Made by a program: the position numbers and the translations under genes. Below, piece by piece: positions 10,190 to 21,338 of a DNA stretch of 64,000 nucleotides. The notes below the pieces were generated by a model that did no database searches, had not been told where the DNA came from, and saw only the letters and a list, made by a program, of their open reading frames with translations. This DNA comes from Platanthera guangdongensis (Eukaryota > Streptophyta > Magnoliopsida > Asparagales > Orchidaceae), in NCBI GenBank assembly GCA_039583875.1, contig CM077165.1, forward strand, positions 73,148,757-73,212,756, given 5' to 3'. Positions within the stretch are counted from its first letter, which is position 1; each line of letters begins with the position of its first letter.

Positions 10190-11042
10190 ATATATCCTGA
10201 AATATATCAGATTTTTTTATTAAAAGAAAAATATAAAAATATATATGATTACATAACCGGTCATACCATTTCGTTGAAAATGGAGAGGATCATGGTCTAG
10301 TAATCACATGGCTCCCTCAAATTCATCTTGAGTACTTTAAATATATATTTAATTTCAATACATCATATAGGAATTATAAAACAAATTTATTATTTCCTTA
10401 AAGCATGGAAATAAGAGTACAAGACTCGTAAATGTCAAAAATTTCAACAGTGCTGATGAAATTTGGTAGTTAATTAAATATTTATTTTTTTAATATTCCA
10501 TATGATAGAAGTCATAGAACTGTCTTTTAATGCTCAAAAACAAATACAAAAAGGTTAAAGTTCACTAATTGATTTAATTCTAGCATTCTCTATTTTTTGT
10601 ATATATCTGGACGCAGACATTAATGATCTATCTAAGATTTGCTCCATTTAGTGGGTAAATTTCTTGCAGATACCATAAAGCGACTGACTCACTGTCCCCA
10701 ATGAACATAAGTTTGAAATTATCTTATCATATGAAATATTATATAAAATATATAAGAACCTGATGTATGATGTGTTGGGCCATGTCCTGTGAGTAAATTG
10801 ATTGAAAGCCATGTTTTTGGCCCAACTTGAAATCGACCTGAAACGTAATGATTATGTATGTCTCATTTTTTTGTTCAGCTCCGAAAAAAGTTCAGATGGC
10901 TTATTCTCACGTAGAAATATGTACAGTATTAAATAATGCTCGTTGAATTTACTGGTTGACCTTGAGTTACATTCACAGGGTGATTTGTTCCAGTTATGAG
11001 TTGCTGCATTTGAAATGTACCGAGCAGTTTTAGCTATTATCA
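10190..11042. other. AT-rich spacer or intron, no gene seen
   Basis: No ORF with recognisable content. A TTCTTGCAG acceptor-like site occurs near 10674, but the sequence after it does not continue the KCS protein. Confidence 0.6.
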
Positions 11043-11115
11043 GTCAGTAGAGTCCGGTTCATGTGGTTATAACCGCTTGACGGTGAAAATAAGTCATCTC
11101 AAACGGAGCCTTAAG
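11043..11115. mobile_element. MITE end, same family as 22647-22768
   Basis: The stretch reading GTCCGGTTCATG, TAACCGCTTGAC, GTGAAAATAAGTC matches the right arm of the hairpin MITE at 22715-22760. Here it ends in AAACGGAGCCTTA. The left end is only weakly visible near 10877 (CTCCGAAAAAAGTTCAGATGG), so this copy is degenerate or partial. Confidence 0.5.
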
Positions 11116-11162
11116 CTTTTTAGGACATTCTAAAAATATTACCCCGCACTCACTCCATCAAC

Positions 11163-11453
11163 GGACTCACGCATGCAAGCGACTCCAGTATTGTCAGCTT
11201 GATCAAGTATTGTCTGCGCTGCTTTGACACGTGTCTTTGGGATGTCCACTTTCCGGACGCTGATGTGTTGAGATTTCTTTTCGAGCTTACTCATGTCCTG
11301 TTCCGATATGCTCCGCGGGAGGCCAATCGGGTTGCGGTTTTTTGTTCTCGCTATGCTATTTTCTGTACTTTTCTTTGGACCTGTTTTGAGGATTTCCCGC
11401 CGGTTCTCTCTGAGGTTGTTCAGAGTAACCGGGAGAACATTTTTGTTTTTTGA
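11163..11453 (+). pseudogene. RNase H-like fragment (LINE-type or RVT_3 family)
   Basis: One frame reads SDSSIVSLIKY, then W-D-V, then FELTHVLFRYAPREANRVA. This resembles the C-terminal end of plant RNase H domains attached to L1-type LINE reverse transcriptases (D-S, then Y-x-x-R-E-A-N-x-x-A). No reverse transcriptase or upstream RNase H acidic residues are visible around it. It is probably a stranded fragment of a dead LINE or a captured RNase H exon; the function is not retained. Confidence 0.5.
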
Positions 11454-12228
11454 CACGTTTTTTGCGGTCTCTTTTCCTTTTTCTTTCTATTGCGAATGCA
11501 AGCTTAAAAAAAGCGACTTCAGCTCGATCTCGTTTCACGATTTCCTGGCCAGCGATATTTCTCATTGTTTCGCCTTCTGGTTTTCCCCTATTTTGCTGCC
11601 TATGTTGCCAGTGCTTCCCACTTGTTTCTCAATGTATCGCATTCAACCCACTTCTTCAATTCATTCCCCATCTTCTTAATTTCTCTACCTGTCATTTTTT
11701 CTTTCAAATCGTTCAAGGTAGAGGAAGAGAATGGGGGGTTGCACCACCAAGCCCTTTGACGGACAACGCCGAAGTCCCTCAGTGCGCCAGCAATCTTACC
11801 GTTATCACTAACCCATCCAAGAACAACAATGACTGAGTGGGAAAGGAGGACGACACGGGCGGGACAGCGGGTAGTCGGCGACCGCAAATCCCTCTACAAT
11901 CTCTTTGAGGAGGTGAGATTTCGGCTTCCTCCAACTCCATGTCACGAAATAATTGATTTGATTAATATACCTATGCATAATATATAAACCTAGCAAAAAG
12001 CAAATGTTGCGGGTGAAATATGTTCGAACCTAATAGCTTTGAAGTGAATTTATACAGTAAATATATTTAGATAGTAGGTCGTAGATTTGAGAATGGAAAT
12101 TTTATAAGCAGAACTTCAGTTTGCATACATATGATTTTGTATAGACACAAGTTTAAGTGTTTGTTCAATCTCTTTTTGGTACAAAAATAGGTTATAAATT
12201 TAATTGATTGTTATTCTAAAATAAATAA

Positions 12229-12232
<4 letters not shown>
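11454..12232. other. Spacer, no gene identified
   Basis: Short ORFs on both strands have no motif I recognise. One plus-strand ATG at 11829 opens 28 codons ending at a GTGAGA donor-like site (11913), and a 26-codon ORF begins MGGCTTKP near 11731, but neither can be linked to downstream exons. Confidence 0.5.

Positions 12233-12298
<66 letters not shown>
12233..12298. repeat. (AT)n microsatellite, about 33 units
   Basis: Uninterrupted AT dinucleotide run, preceded by a short (AAAT)n stretch. It directly abuts a GC-rich block at 12300. Confidence 0.97.
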
Positions 12299-12299
<1 letters not shown>

Positions 12300-12306
<7 letters not shown>

Positions 12307-12720
12307 TTGATTGTGTACGAGTCGTCGGTCACGCGAAATCCCCGATGTGCCCTCCCGCCGCTCCTCCCCTGCGTGCACGCATGGCGGCCGAAATCCCGGA
12401 ACAGCGCTCCCAACGCTCCTCTCCTCCTGCGTCCACGCGTCGACGGCGGCCAAAATCGCGGAAATGCTTCGCCGCGACGTCGCAGCACTCATCCGCCGCC
12501 GTATCGCGCGCACACTGCCACGCCCCCTGCTTTCCGCGTGGCGCACCAGCCGCGTTCCGCCCCCGCCGCGTGCCGCCCCCGCCACGTGCCGCCTCCGCCG
12601 CGTATGTCGCCGCTGTTTGCACGGGATATGTTTCCCCCAATTTCTCCATATTCTCCTCATTCGCATCTCTCCTCCTCTGCCATTTCGCTCGCTTCTCCTG
12701 TATATATTGTTTGTAGGCAT
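12300..12720. other. GC-rich, CpG-rich block with internal duplications
   Basis: Sharp rise in GC content directly after the (AT)n tract. Contains a near-duplicate of about 65 bp (CTCCCCTGCGTGCACGCATGG versus CTCCTGCGTCCACGCGTCG contexts) and three tandem CCGCCNCGTGCCGCC-like units around 12560-12605. Long open frames exist on both strands, the usual by-product of high GC without stops; none has recognisable protein motifs. It could be a TE terminus or a captured gene fragment. Confidence 0.45.
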
Positions 12721-13288
12721 TTTTTAAAGTAAATGAATATATTTGATGAAAAAATTTCTTATTTAATGGTCATGATCACAGTTCACAATTGATTTTGAAA
12801 TATGCAAATTTTGGTTTTTAAGCGAAACAATTTAAAGATGTTATATATAATCAGTGTCAACTCTTTTTAAGTTCACTTAAATAATTTAAAGTCATTTTTT
12901 AATATTAATGCTTTCATGATTTATTGATAGTGATGAAGTTATAGTACTTTATTAACTTATTTAAGGTTTTATTTTTATTTATATATTTTTTTATTGTGGA
13001 TAGTTTTTGTGCTTGTGGACAACCGATTTAGACATGTTCGTGAATCGCCAAAAATGCTAATGATCAAAATTACTGTGCTAATATCAAGGGTCAATATAAT
13101 TTTAATAAAAAGAGACTCTTTTCATTCTATTTAATTAAAAGCAAAAAATTTAAATATTTTGGTTCTATTTTTAGGAATATTGAGATTTTAAATAATATAT
13201 AATCCTAGTCAAGTTGAATGATTAACATGTATAAATATAATAGAAGGATTATGTGATTAATGTACGGGTTCAAACAGGTCCAGCTCAA

Positions 13289-13348
13289 GCATGCTATTTT
13301 AATTAAGCATGCTCGAGCATGCTATTTTAATTAAGCATGCTATTTTAA
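13289..13348. repeat. GCATGCTATTTTAATTAA direct repeats with palindromic units
   Basis: GCATGCTATTTTAATTAA occurs at 13289 and 13317 and a shortened form at 13335; GCATGC itself is a palindrome. Looks like local slippage rather than a mobile element. Confidence 0.7.
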
Positions 13349-13428
13349 GCTCGAACCTGACAGGGTCCTATTGTATGGTTCGAGCTTGGGCTGCTCTTGA
13401 GTTGTATTTCCTATATTTTATAGGAATA

Positions 13429-13672
13429 ATATATGCATGCATTCTCAATAAAAATATATAGGACCATATATTTTCTATATTTTATAGAAATAATATATGA
13501 TTTCTGATTCCATGTCTTTCCGGTTTTGAAAATAATTATAATCAGAAAAGAAGTGCATAGAAATAATATTAGACTCAAGTATATGAAAATGAAAATTGCT
13601 GTGATGATTTGAATAATAAACAAAACATGATGAATCAGAAATCATATATGCATGCATTCTCAATAAAAATAA
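13429..13672. repeat. Segment bounded by 27-bp direct repeat with nested inverted repeat
   Basis: ATGCATGCATTCTCAATAAA occurs near 13434 and 13648. Between them GATTTCTGATTC (about 13499) and GAATCAGAAATC (about 13631) form an inverted pair around AT-rich DNA. It could be an old insertion with its duplicated target; no TIR family was recognised. Confidence 0.45.
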
Positions 13673-14050
13673 ATCGAGTAATAAATTTGAAAATATAAAA
13701 TTAATAACTGTTTAGGACTAATTAATATATTCTTTGATATAATAACGATTTATAATTAAGTATTATACTACTACTTATAATTTAATTTATATTCTTTTTT
13801 TGTTACATATTTTTCATTTTAATTAATAACGTTATATTATATATAAACATTTATATCGCTTATATAAGCATTTATGTATTACTATTACATAAATAGTTAA
13901 GTTGTTCAGAACAGTAACGCAGCCCTTTGTCAATGGATGACACTGTGGATCATGAGTAGATTAATTAATTATGTCAATTAGTAATTAATTATGTAGATCT
14001 TTCTCGCATCACATTAATCAATTTTACCCATCTCCAAGTATTGACAAAGC

Positions 14051-14552
14051 ATGACCCGAGATCTTGACCTGGCTGATAGCACCGACTACTTGTGAACAAA
14101 AAGTCCGATTGGATCTGGCTGGGACCGGGCCAACTAGGCCATGCCTTTTAGCCAATCGTGCTCGACTCGGGCCCCAGTTTGAACCGGGACGGGCTTCCTC
14201 TCAAAGAGAGGGCCTGATGAGGCCCTCCAGGCCGGCCCGGGATGACCTGATTTTGAATTAGGCGGGATTTTCCCGCTTGGGTTAGACGGGAATAAAATCT
14301 TGCATGGATTAGGCCTGATTTTAATTCCGTCTAAATAGACAGGATTAAAATTCTGGCTAAATCCCGCCTTGGCGGGATTAGGAAATCACTCTTGCTGGCG
14401 GAATTAGGAAATCGCTCTTGCGGGCGGGATTTGGCAGGATTTGTCCTGGGAGGCGGGATTTCCAGCCGGCCCGGGTGCCGAGCCCAGGCTAGGCCCGGTG
14501 CTCGGGCTTTGTCCGGCCCGACCCGGGCCGGGTACCAGGCTGGGCAGCAGGC
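14051..14552. other. GC-rich low-complexity stretch, no gene
   Basis: Repeated GGCCCGGG-type words and a 34-bp tandem pair around 14377-14440 (GGCGGGATTAGGAAATC, then GGCGGAATTAGGAAATC). No coding signal. Confidence 0.5.
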
Positions 14553-15193
14553 TCATATGTGATCATGCAAGGCCCCCAGGCCCCGCTTTGGTACGGGGCG
14601 GGCACCAGGCGGGCTCCCCAGGCCCGAGCTCGGCGGACTGAGAAACAGTTCGCGCTTCACTGCGCGATCTCCTCGGATTGAGCCAAACCTGGACTTGGTT
14701 CAGAACCAACCAAGTCCACACCGCTGGCCGCAAGGGTCAGTCTGCACTTACTGGCGGACACTGGAAACAGTCTGCCAGCCCTGGCGAACTCCAGCACTTG
14801 TACGCACTCACTGGCTCAAATGTGATCATGCAAGGCCCCCAAGCCCGGCTTTGGTCCGGGGCGGGCACCAGGCGGGCTCCCCATGCCCTAGCTCGGCGGA
14901 CTGAGAAGCAGTTCGCGCTTCACTGCGCGATCTCCTCGGACTGAGCCAAACCTGTACTTGATTCAGAACCAACCAAGTCCACACCACTGGCCGCAAGGGT
15001 CAGTCTGCACTTACTGGAGGACACTAGAAACAGTCCGCCAGCCCCGGCGAACTCCAGCACCTGTACGCACTGACTGGCGACCTCTGCGACTACCACTTGC
15101 CGCTTCACCAGAGCAAGACCGAGGCTTCTGCCAAGCCGGTCTGCCAAGCTCTAGTCCAGTCCACTTCTTGCCGGACTTCGCGGATAGAGTCTC
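14553..15193 (-). repeat. Copia LTR fragment F, left part, with 263-bp tandem duplication
   Basis: From about 14625 it matches the U3 side of the B/C/H family LTRs (CTCGGCGGACTGAG, AACCAACCAAGTCCAC, CAGTCTGCACTTACTGG). A unit beginning TGTGATCATGCAAGGCCCCC at 14557 restarts at 14820, giving about 1.9 tandem copies of 263 bp. The fragment is cut at 15193 by element E and resumes at 21339. The R/U5 side with its TATA box is missing on the left. Confidence 0.7.
15189..15193. repeat. Target-site duplication of element E, left copy (gtctc)
   Basis: gtctc here and at 21334-21338 directly flank the outer LTR ends: a perfect 5-bp duplication, as made by copia integrases. Confidence 0.93.
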
Positions 15194-15982
15194 TGTTGGG
15201 AATGCGAGCAACCAATCCCGACCAAAGCACCTGTTTTAATTTTTGAGCGAGCAACCTGTGCGACCGCGTTCAGCGGTATGCAAGCGGAAACAACAATACA
15301 ATACGGAAATAAAAAGGAACAAAAAGCACAGAAAAGCACACAGAGAATTTTTTACGTGCAAAACCCAACTTGGGCGAAAAACCACGGGACGATCGGAGTC
15401 CAACCCGGAAAGCCTCCACTAAAAGTGTGTGATAAACACACGCACGGATTACATGCTTTTCCTCCACCGATCCACAGAGGTTCTCCACCAGCTTCACACT
15501 ACACAATACAATAAATAACAACAGAAAAACTGCAAGTTACCGACAGCGGCGGATGAGACGGATTACACAAATTCTCTCCAAGATGCCTCTTCGAATTCTT
15601 GCCAATATCTGCTCTAGATCCAATCTGTGTAGGCAAAGTACTCTTTGTCAACGTCGTACAACGACGTCCGAAAGCTCTCCCAAACTAAGACGATTGCCGC
15701 AAAAGCCTCTCTAGATCTTTCAATGCTTGAGTTTGGAGAGAAGTGGATGCCTTACCTCTCCTCCTTCATCCCTATTTATAGGTCCAAAATCAAGGAGGTA
15801 GGTGTGGTAGATGACATGTGGATGAAGCTTCCATGAAGCTTCCCTCGGTCAAAAACACATGTCATTTGACATGAAGCTTCCTTTGGACAATTTCCTGGAA
15901 GCTTCCTTTAAGAGCACATGTTGAATTCCAGGTCAAAGATGGCTAATTCTCTTTCATACTTAGGAGAAAATTTATCTTAACA
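15194..15982 (-). repeat. Element E 3' LTR (789 bp)
   Basis: On the minus strand it runs from TGTTAAGATAAATT to CTCGCATTCCCAACA, with TG..CA ends. A TATA box (CCTATAAATAGG on the minus strand) lies at 15771-15782. The sequence aligns with 20545-21333 without visible indels. Confidence 0.93.
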
Positions 15983-15998
15983 AATCTCCCCCTTTTCG
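15983..15998 (-). other. Element E polypurine tract
   Basis: Minus strand reads CGAAAAGGGGGAGATT immediately before the 3' LTR. Confidence 0.85.
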
Positions 15999-16179
15999 AC
16001 TAAGTGAAGAAAGTTTGTCATTCTGATAATCTTCCCCAGAGTCTTTAATTTGCCTCCCGCCAGGTCCTCCATCAATGTCTCTACATTTGATCAGCAACAC
16101 CAAATTCGAGTTAATGAGACTCGAACTCAACAGTTTTTTTCCACAAAGAACGGGAACTGTACCCAACAAATCTCCTCCT

Positions 16180-19100
16180 TCACATCGAGGTGGAAGAAAC
16201 CGTCATCCCGGCGATTCTAACGCAATGTTCGAACTTCCCCCTTGGCACAGTTTTGGTCAGCATGTCTGCCCCGTTGTCATCCGTATGTACCTTCTGAAGA
16301 TCAAGCTCCTTCTGCTCCAGGACATCTCGTATCCAATGATACCGAGTGTCGATGTGCTTCGACCTCGAGTGGAACGTGGGGTTCTTCCCCAGGTGAATAG
16401 CACTCTGACTGGCACACATGAGTGTGTATCGGTCCTGAGTGAATCCAAGTTCTTTGATGAACCTCTTCATCCAGAGTAACTCCTTCCCAGCCTCAGTGAC
16501 CGCAATGAACTCAGCCTCCGTGGTGGACAGTGCAACGCACTTCTGCAGCCTCGACGCCCACGAGACAGCTCTCCCTGCAAATCGAATCAAGTACCCTGAC
16601 GTCGACCTCCTGGAATCCACATCTCCAGCCATGTCCGCATCAGTGTAGCCCAACAACTCTGGCTCACTGTCTCCAAATCTCAACGTCAAGTCTGAAGTCC
16701 CTTGCAGGTATCTCAGTATCCACTTTACTGCGCTCCAATGCTCTCTCCCAGGATTGGAGAGAAATCTACTGACTGTCCCAACGGCATGCGCAATATCTGG
16801 CCGCGTACACACCATCGCATACATAAGGCTTCCAACTGCAGATGCAAACGGAACTTTCTGCATATCCTCGATCCCCTCGGGTGTGCTGGGGCACTGATCA
16901 GCGGTAAGCCTGAAGTGAGCTGCAAGAGGCACGCTCACCTTCTTTGACTGATCCATATCAAACCTCTGCAGCACTTTGCGGATGTACCGCTCCTGTGATA
17001 ACCAAAGCAGTCTGGCTCCCCTGTCTCTGCGAATGTGCATCCCTAAAATGGTCTTCGCAGCACCCAGATCCTTCATCTCAAAAGTGGAACTCAACTGCCG
17101 CTTCAACTCAGCAATGTGAGCAGTGTTCCTCCCTACGATCAACATATCGTCCACGTACAACAGCAGAATGACGAAGTCCTCTGAAGCATACTGCTTGATG
17201 AACACGCAGTGGTCAAGGGTGGTTCTCCTGAAGTCGATCTCCCCCATAAAGGAATCAAACTTCCTATACCATTGCCGCGGGGCCTGCTTCAGGCCATATA
17301 GACTCTTCTGCAAGCGGCACACCAGACCTTCCTTCTCTCTGACACTGAAACCCTCAGGCTGCTCCATGTATAGCTCCTTCTCAAGATCGCCATGCAGAAA
17401 GGCGGTCTTGACATCCATCCGCTCTATCTCCAAGTCTAGCCTCGCAGCGAGGCCGAGTACAACACGAATAGATGACATCTTCACCACAGGCGAGAAGATC
17501 TCATCGAAGTCGACACCCTGCCGCTGTCCAAAACCTTTAACCACCAACCTGGCTTTGTATCTGGGAGGTGTGGAGGAGTCTCCCTGCTTCACCCTGAAGA
17601 TCCATCGATTCTTCAAGGCCTTCTTGCCCTTAGGCAATCTCACCAGGTCATACGTGTGATTCTTCTGCAGCGACTGCATCTCCTCCTGCATAGCAACCAT
17701 CCACTGACGCTTCTCGGTGCTCTCCACAGCCTCGTCAAAACTCTCAGGCTCCCCCGCATCAGTCAGCAGTATGAACTCTGATGCAGAATATCTAGCAGAC
17801 GGGTGCCTGGCTCGATCAGACCTCCGCAGGGCAGGCTCAGGGGTCGGTGCAGGCACATCATCAATAATGTCCTCAGTGACTCCTGGTTCACCATCAGTGG
17901 TGATATCATGATCCGGAAGGGTATCAGTACCCTGTGTTGGCTCAGGCTCAGCGGCCTCCTCAGTGTCGTCATCTCCAAACATAGGTCACTCTGCAGCAGT
18001 ACGAGAGTCAACCTCAAACTCAACAGTCCCCTCAGGATCACCAACAGTCTGATCCTCACAGAAAACAGCATCACGGCTACGTACAAGCTTCTTCTCAACT
18101 GGATCAAAGAACCTGTACCCGAACTCTCCACTATAGCCGTACCCCAAGAAAATGCACTGCCGGGTCTTCGAATCCAACTTTGATCTCTCGTCCCTGGGGA
18201 CGTGTACAAAGGCTTTGCAGCCAAATACCCGCAAGTGACTGTAAGAGGGGTCTTTCCCATACCAGACCCTATCTGGGACATCCTCCCGCAACGCTGAGCT
18301 CGGTGAGAGGTTGATGACATGCGCTGCAGTAAGAAGAGCCTCGCCCCAAAACATCCCTGGCAGCTTTGACTCAGATAGCATGCACCGAATCCTCTCCAAT
18401 AGTGTCTGATTCATCCTCTCAGCTACGCCATTCAGCTGCGGCGTCTTTGGCGGGGTCTTCTCATGTCGGATGCCGTGGTCCCTGCAGTACTCGTCAAACG
18501 GACCAATGTACTCTCCCCCGTTGTCGGACCTGATGCATCTCAGCCTCTTCCCAGACTGTCTCTCCACCTCAGCGTGGAATCTCTTGAAAGTATCGTGGAC
18601 CTGATCTTTGGTCTTGATAGCATAGACCCAAAGCTTCCTCGAATGATCGTCGATGAAGATAACGAAGTACAAAGCTCCTCCTCTAGTGTGGACCTTCAGG
18701 GGTCCGCAAACATCTGTATGAACCAGCTCCAAAGGCTCCGATCTCCTGATGGACGTGTGGCTCTGGAATGAAATCCTGTTCTGCTTCCCAGCCATGCAAT
18801 GGTCACACCTCTCCAAATGATGACCAGAAATATCACTAATGAGCTTTTTCTTCGCCAGGCATCCCAAACCCTTCTGGCTAATGTGTGTCAGCCTCCTGTG
18901 CCATAAGGAAGTGGATGCCTCATCCCTGACGGAGTTGGCCTGAGCAGCTTCAGGCCTCCCCTCCATGTAGTACAGTCCAGAATCTCTGTAGCCCCTGTCC
19001 ATCACAAGTGATCCCCTGATCAGCTTCCAGAAGTCTCCTCCAAAGACACTCAGGTGTCCTTCATCTCCAAGTCTGCCAACAGATATCAGATTGAAACGGA

Positions 19101-19491
19101 TGTCTGGCACATGTCGTACATCCCTCAGAACTAGTAGGGCTCCAGTGCTTGTCTTCAAATGCATGTCTCCACGCCCAAGTACCTTAGACGTATCCCCATT
19201 GCCCATCCTCAACACCCCACAGTCATGAGTGGTGTAAGTGGCAAACAGCTCCCTGTTGTGGGAGACATGCGCAGAGGCTCCAGAGTCAACGATCCAGCAT
19301 CGGTCGTCACACGAGAGTGCAGCCGTGACGTCGTCGCCAATAATAATGATGTCGTCCTCCTCAGTCGAAATGGTGGCTGCGGTATGACCCTCATCTTTGC
19401 CCTCAGTGGCAATCCCCTTCTTCTGATCGTTCTTCAACGAGTAGCAGAATTTCTTGATGTGGCCCTTCTTATGACAGTAGTGGCATTCCAC
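16180..19491 (-). pseudogene. Element E pol: zinc knuckle, protease, integrase, RT, RNase H with one in-frame TGA
   Basis: Read on the minus strand. First comes CHYCHKKGHIKKFC (CX2CX4HX4C), the gag nucleocapsid knuckle; then protease DSGAS; then GAG-pre-integrase H-H-C-C. Integrase DDE residues lie in HTDVCGPL, RSDNGGEY and NGVAERMNQ. RT catalytic motifs are MDVKTAFLHG and LLYVDDMLIVG; RNase H has GYTDADMAGD, TTEAEF and the terminal DNGADMLTK. The frame is open over about 1100 codons except for one TGA at 17986-17988, between integrase and RT. Downstream codons stay in the same frame. All catalytic motifs look intact, so damage here is limited to that nonsense codon. The frame ends about 200 bp before the LTR. 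Confidence 0.93.
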
Positions 19492-20192
19492 GTTCTGATA
19501 ACGTGACTTCGACTTGCCCCTACTCTGACTCCTGTCCTCCTTCCTTCCTCGGCTCTTACTCCTTCCTCTCCCCTAGACTCAGTAAAGAGAACGTCAGCTC
19601 GTGAAGAAGAGCCTGAAGTCCCCTGAGACTTTCGTCTCACCTCCTCATTCAAGATCCCACTCTTGGCGATCTCCATGGAAACAATCCCCTGGGGGGAGGA
19701 ATTGATCAGAGAAACTCTGACCATCTCCCAAGAATCTGGAAGTGACTTGAGAAGCCACAATGCATTCACCTCGTCTTCGAATGTCACCTTCATAGCAGTG
19801 AGACGATCAATAATGCCCTGGAACTCGTTGACATGATCCAAAATAGGAGAGCCCTCCCGGTATCTGAACTCTCCAAGCTTCTTCAGCAAATATAACTTGT
19901 TGATGCCCGTGCTCTTGGCATACAAGGTCTCGAGAGTCTTCCACAGATCTTTTGCATCATTGATGCTAGCCACATGGTTGTAGACGTTCGGCTCCACGAA
20001 TCGTCTGATAAACCCACACAGCTTCCGATGTTCCACCTTCCATTTTGCTGGATCCGTGTCCTTTGGCATCTCCTCAAAGATAGGAGCATGCCAGCCCTTC
20101 ACATATATCAGATCCTCCATCAGTAGATGCCACTGGTGATAATTGGCACCATTCAACTTTATCATCTGCTCCGAACCTGATGATGACTCCAT
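19434..20192 (-). pseudogene. Element E gag (frameshifted before the zinc knuckle)
   Basis: The likely start is MESSSGSEQM at 20192, a better fit to copia gag starts than an upstream in-frame Met at 20222. The protein has the usual gag core: LNGANYHQWHLLMEDLI, WKTLETLYAK and LLKSLPDSWE. Near 19570 the minus-strand purine-rich run GGGGAGAGGAAGG moves translation out of the frame that carries the nucleocapsid knuckle and pol, consistent with loss of one base. The remaining 40 residues to 19434 are out-of-frame read-through. Gag and pol are normally one frame in this group, so this copy cannot make a full polyprotein without frameshifting. Confidence 0.85.
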
Positions 20193-20216
20193 TATGCTCT
20201 GCCAACTGGCCGGACC

Positions 20217-20484
20217 GACCACTGATCTTTGAGTCGACTATCTCAAAGTATGCAGCTGGAGAGGATAGCCAGCGGGCCAATGGTCGTAAACTATCACTCC
20301 CAATTGCACACCCGAGATCCCGATCGACTCGTCCTGAAATCCCAAAGGTCGACCACTGATCTTTGAGTCGACAATCTCAAAGTATGCAGCTGGAGAGGAT
20401 AGCCAGCGGGCCAATGGTCGTAAACTATCACTCCCAATTGCACACCCGAGATCCCGATCGACTCGTCCTGAAATCCCAAAGGTC
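20217..20484 (-). repeat. 134-bp tandem duplication in element E 5' UTR
   Basis: GACCACTGATCTTTGAGTCG occurs at 20217 and 20351 and ACTCGTCCTGAAATCCCAAA at 20327 and 20461, both 134 bp apart. Only one or two differences are visible, so the duplication is recent. It lies between the PBS and the gag start, so it lengthens the leader. Confidence 0.93.
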
Positions 20485-20530
20485 AGCCCGGTACCTGCTC
20501 TGTTACTGAACGGCTCTGACACTCAACCTC

Positions 20531-20542
20531 GCTCTGATACCA
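20531..20542 (-). other. Element E primer-binding site (tRNA-iMet)
   Basis: Minus strand TGGTATCAGAGC, complementary to the 3' end of initiator tRNA-Met, two bases inside the 5' LTR. Confidence 0.93.
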
Positions 20543-20544
20543 CT

Positions 20545-21333
20545 TGTTGGGAATGCGAGCAACCAATCCCGACCAGAGCACCTGTTTTAATTTTTGAGCG
20601 AGCAACTTGTGCGACCGCGTTCAGCGGTATGCAAGCGGAAACAACAATACAATACGGAAATAAAAAGGAACAAAAAGCACAGAAAAGCACACAGAGAATT
20701 TTTTACGTGGAAAACCCAACTTGGACGAAAAACCACGGGACGATCGGAGTCCAACCCGGAAAGCCTCCACTAAAAGTGTGTGATAAGCACACGCACGGAT
20801 TACATGCTTTTCCTCCACCGATCCACAAAGGATCTCCACCAGCTTCACACTACACAATACAATAAATAACAACAGAAAAACTGCAAGTTACCGACAGCGG
20901 CGGATGAGACGGATTATACAAATCCTCTCCAAGATGTCTCTTCGAATCCTTGCCAATATCTGCTCTAGATCCAATCCGTGTAGGCGAAGTACTCTTTGTC
21001 AACGTCGTACAATGACGTCCGAAAGCTCTCCCAAACTAAGACGATTGCCGCAAAAGCCTCTCTAGATCTTTCAATGCTTGAGTTTGGAGAGAAGTGGATG
21101 CCTTACCTCTCCTCCTTCATCCCTATTTATAGGTCCAAAATCAAGGAGGTAGGTGTGGTAGATGACATGTGGATGAAGCTTGCATGAAGCTTCCCTGGGT
21201 CAAAAACACATGTCATTTGACATGAATCTTCCTTTGGACAATTTCCTGCAAGCTTCCTTTAAGAGCACATGTTGAATTCCAGGTCAAAGATGGCTAATCC
21301 TCTTTCATACTTAGGAGAAAATTTATCTTAACA
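20545..21333 (-). repeat. Element E 5' LTR (789 bp)
   Basis: Same length as the 3' LTR, with TG..CA ends. TATA box on the minus strand at about 21121-21132. It is followed by TSD copy gtctc at 21334-21338. Confidence 0.93.
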
Positions 21334-21338
21334 GTCTC

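Larger units (their letters stand above)
12721..14050. other. AT-rich spacer, no gene seen
   Basis: No credible ORF. Small direct and inverted repeats occur in it (listed separately). Confidence 0.6.
15194..21333 (-). mobile_element. Ty1/copia element E, full length 6140 bp
   Basis: Complete structure on the minus strand: 5' LTR (20545-21333), tRNA-iMet PBS, gag, protease, integrase, RT, RNase H, PPT, 3' LTR (15194-15982), and a perfect 5-bp TSD. The two LTRs are both 789 bp with about 19 mismatches by eye (about 2.4%), implying insertion roughly a million years ago at the commonly used grass LTR rate (inference). The domain order PR-IN-RT-RH is the copia order. Lineage is tentatively Tork/Tnt1-like from its size and LTR ends. 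It is inserted in LTR fragment F. Confidence 0.95.

Noticed and set aside
10671..10720. Acceptor-like TTCTTGCAG followed by codons that could continue KCS after NW
   Set aside because: The translated sequence does not match the conserved KCS segment after the Trp and soon hits stops.
11731..11811. Short plus-strand ORF starting MGGCTTKP, reminiscent of N-myristoylated CDPK-related kinase starts
   Set aside because: Only 26 codons, no downstream kinase exon, and such an N-terminus can occur by chance.
11139..11887. Minus-strand ORFs with charged, helix-like sequence
   Set aside because: Overlap the RNase H-like plus-strand frame and resemble no family I know.
12298..12732. Long open frames on both strands of the GC-rich block
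   Set aside because: Open in almost all frames, no motif, compositional artefact of few A/T-rich stop codons.
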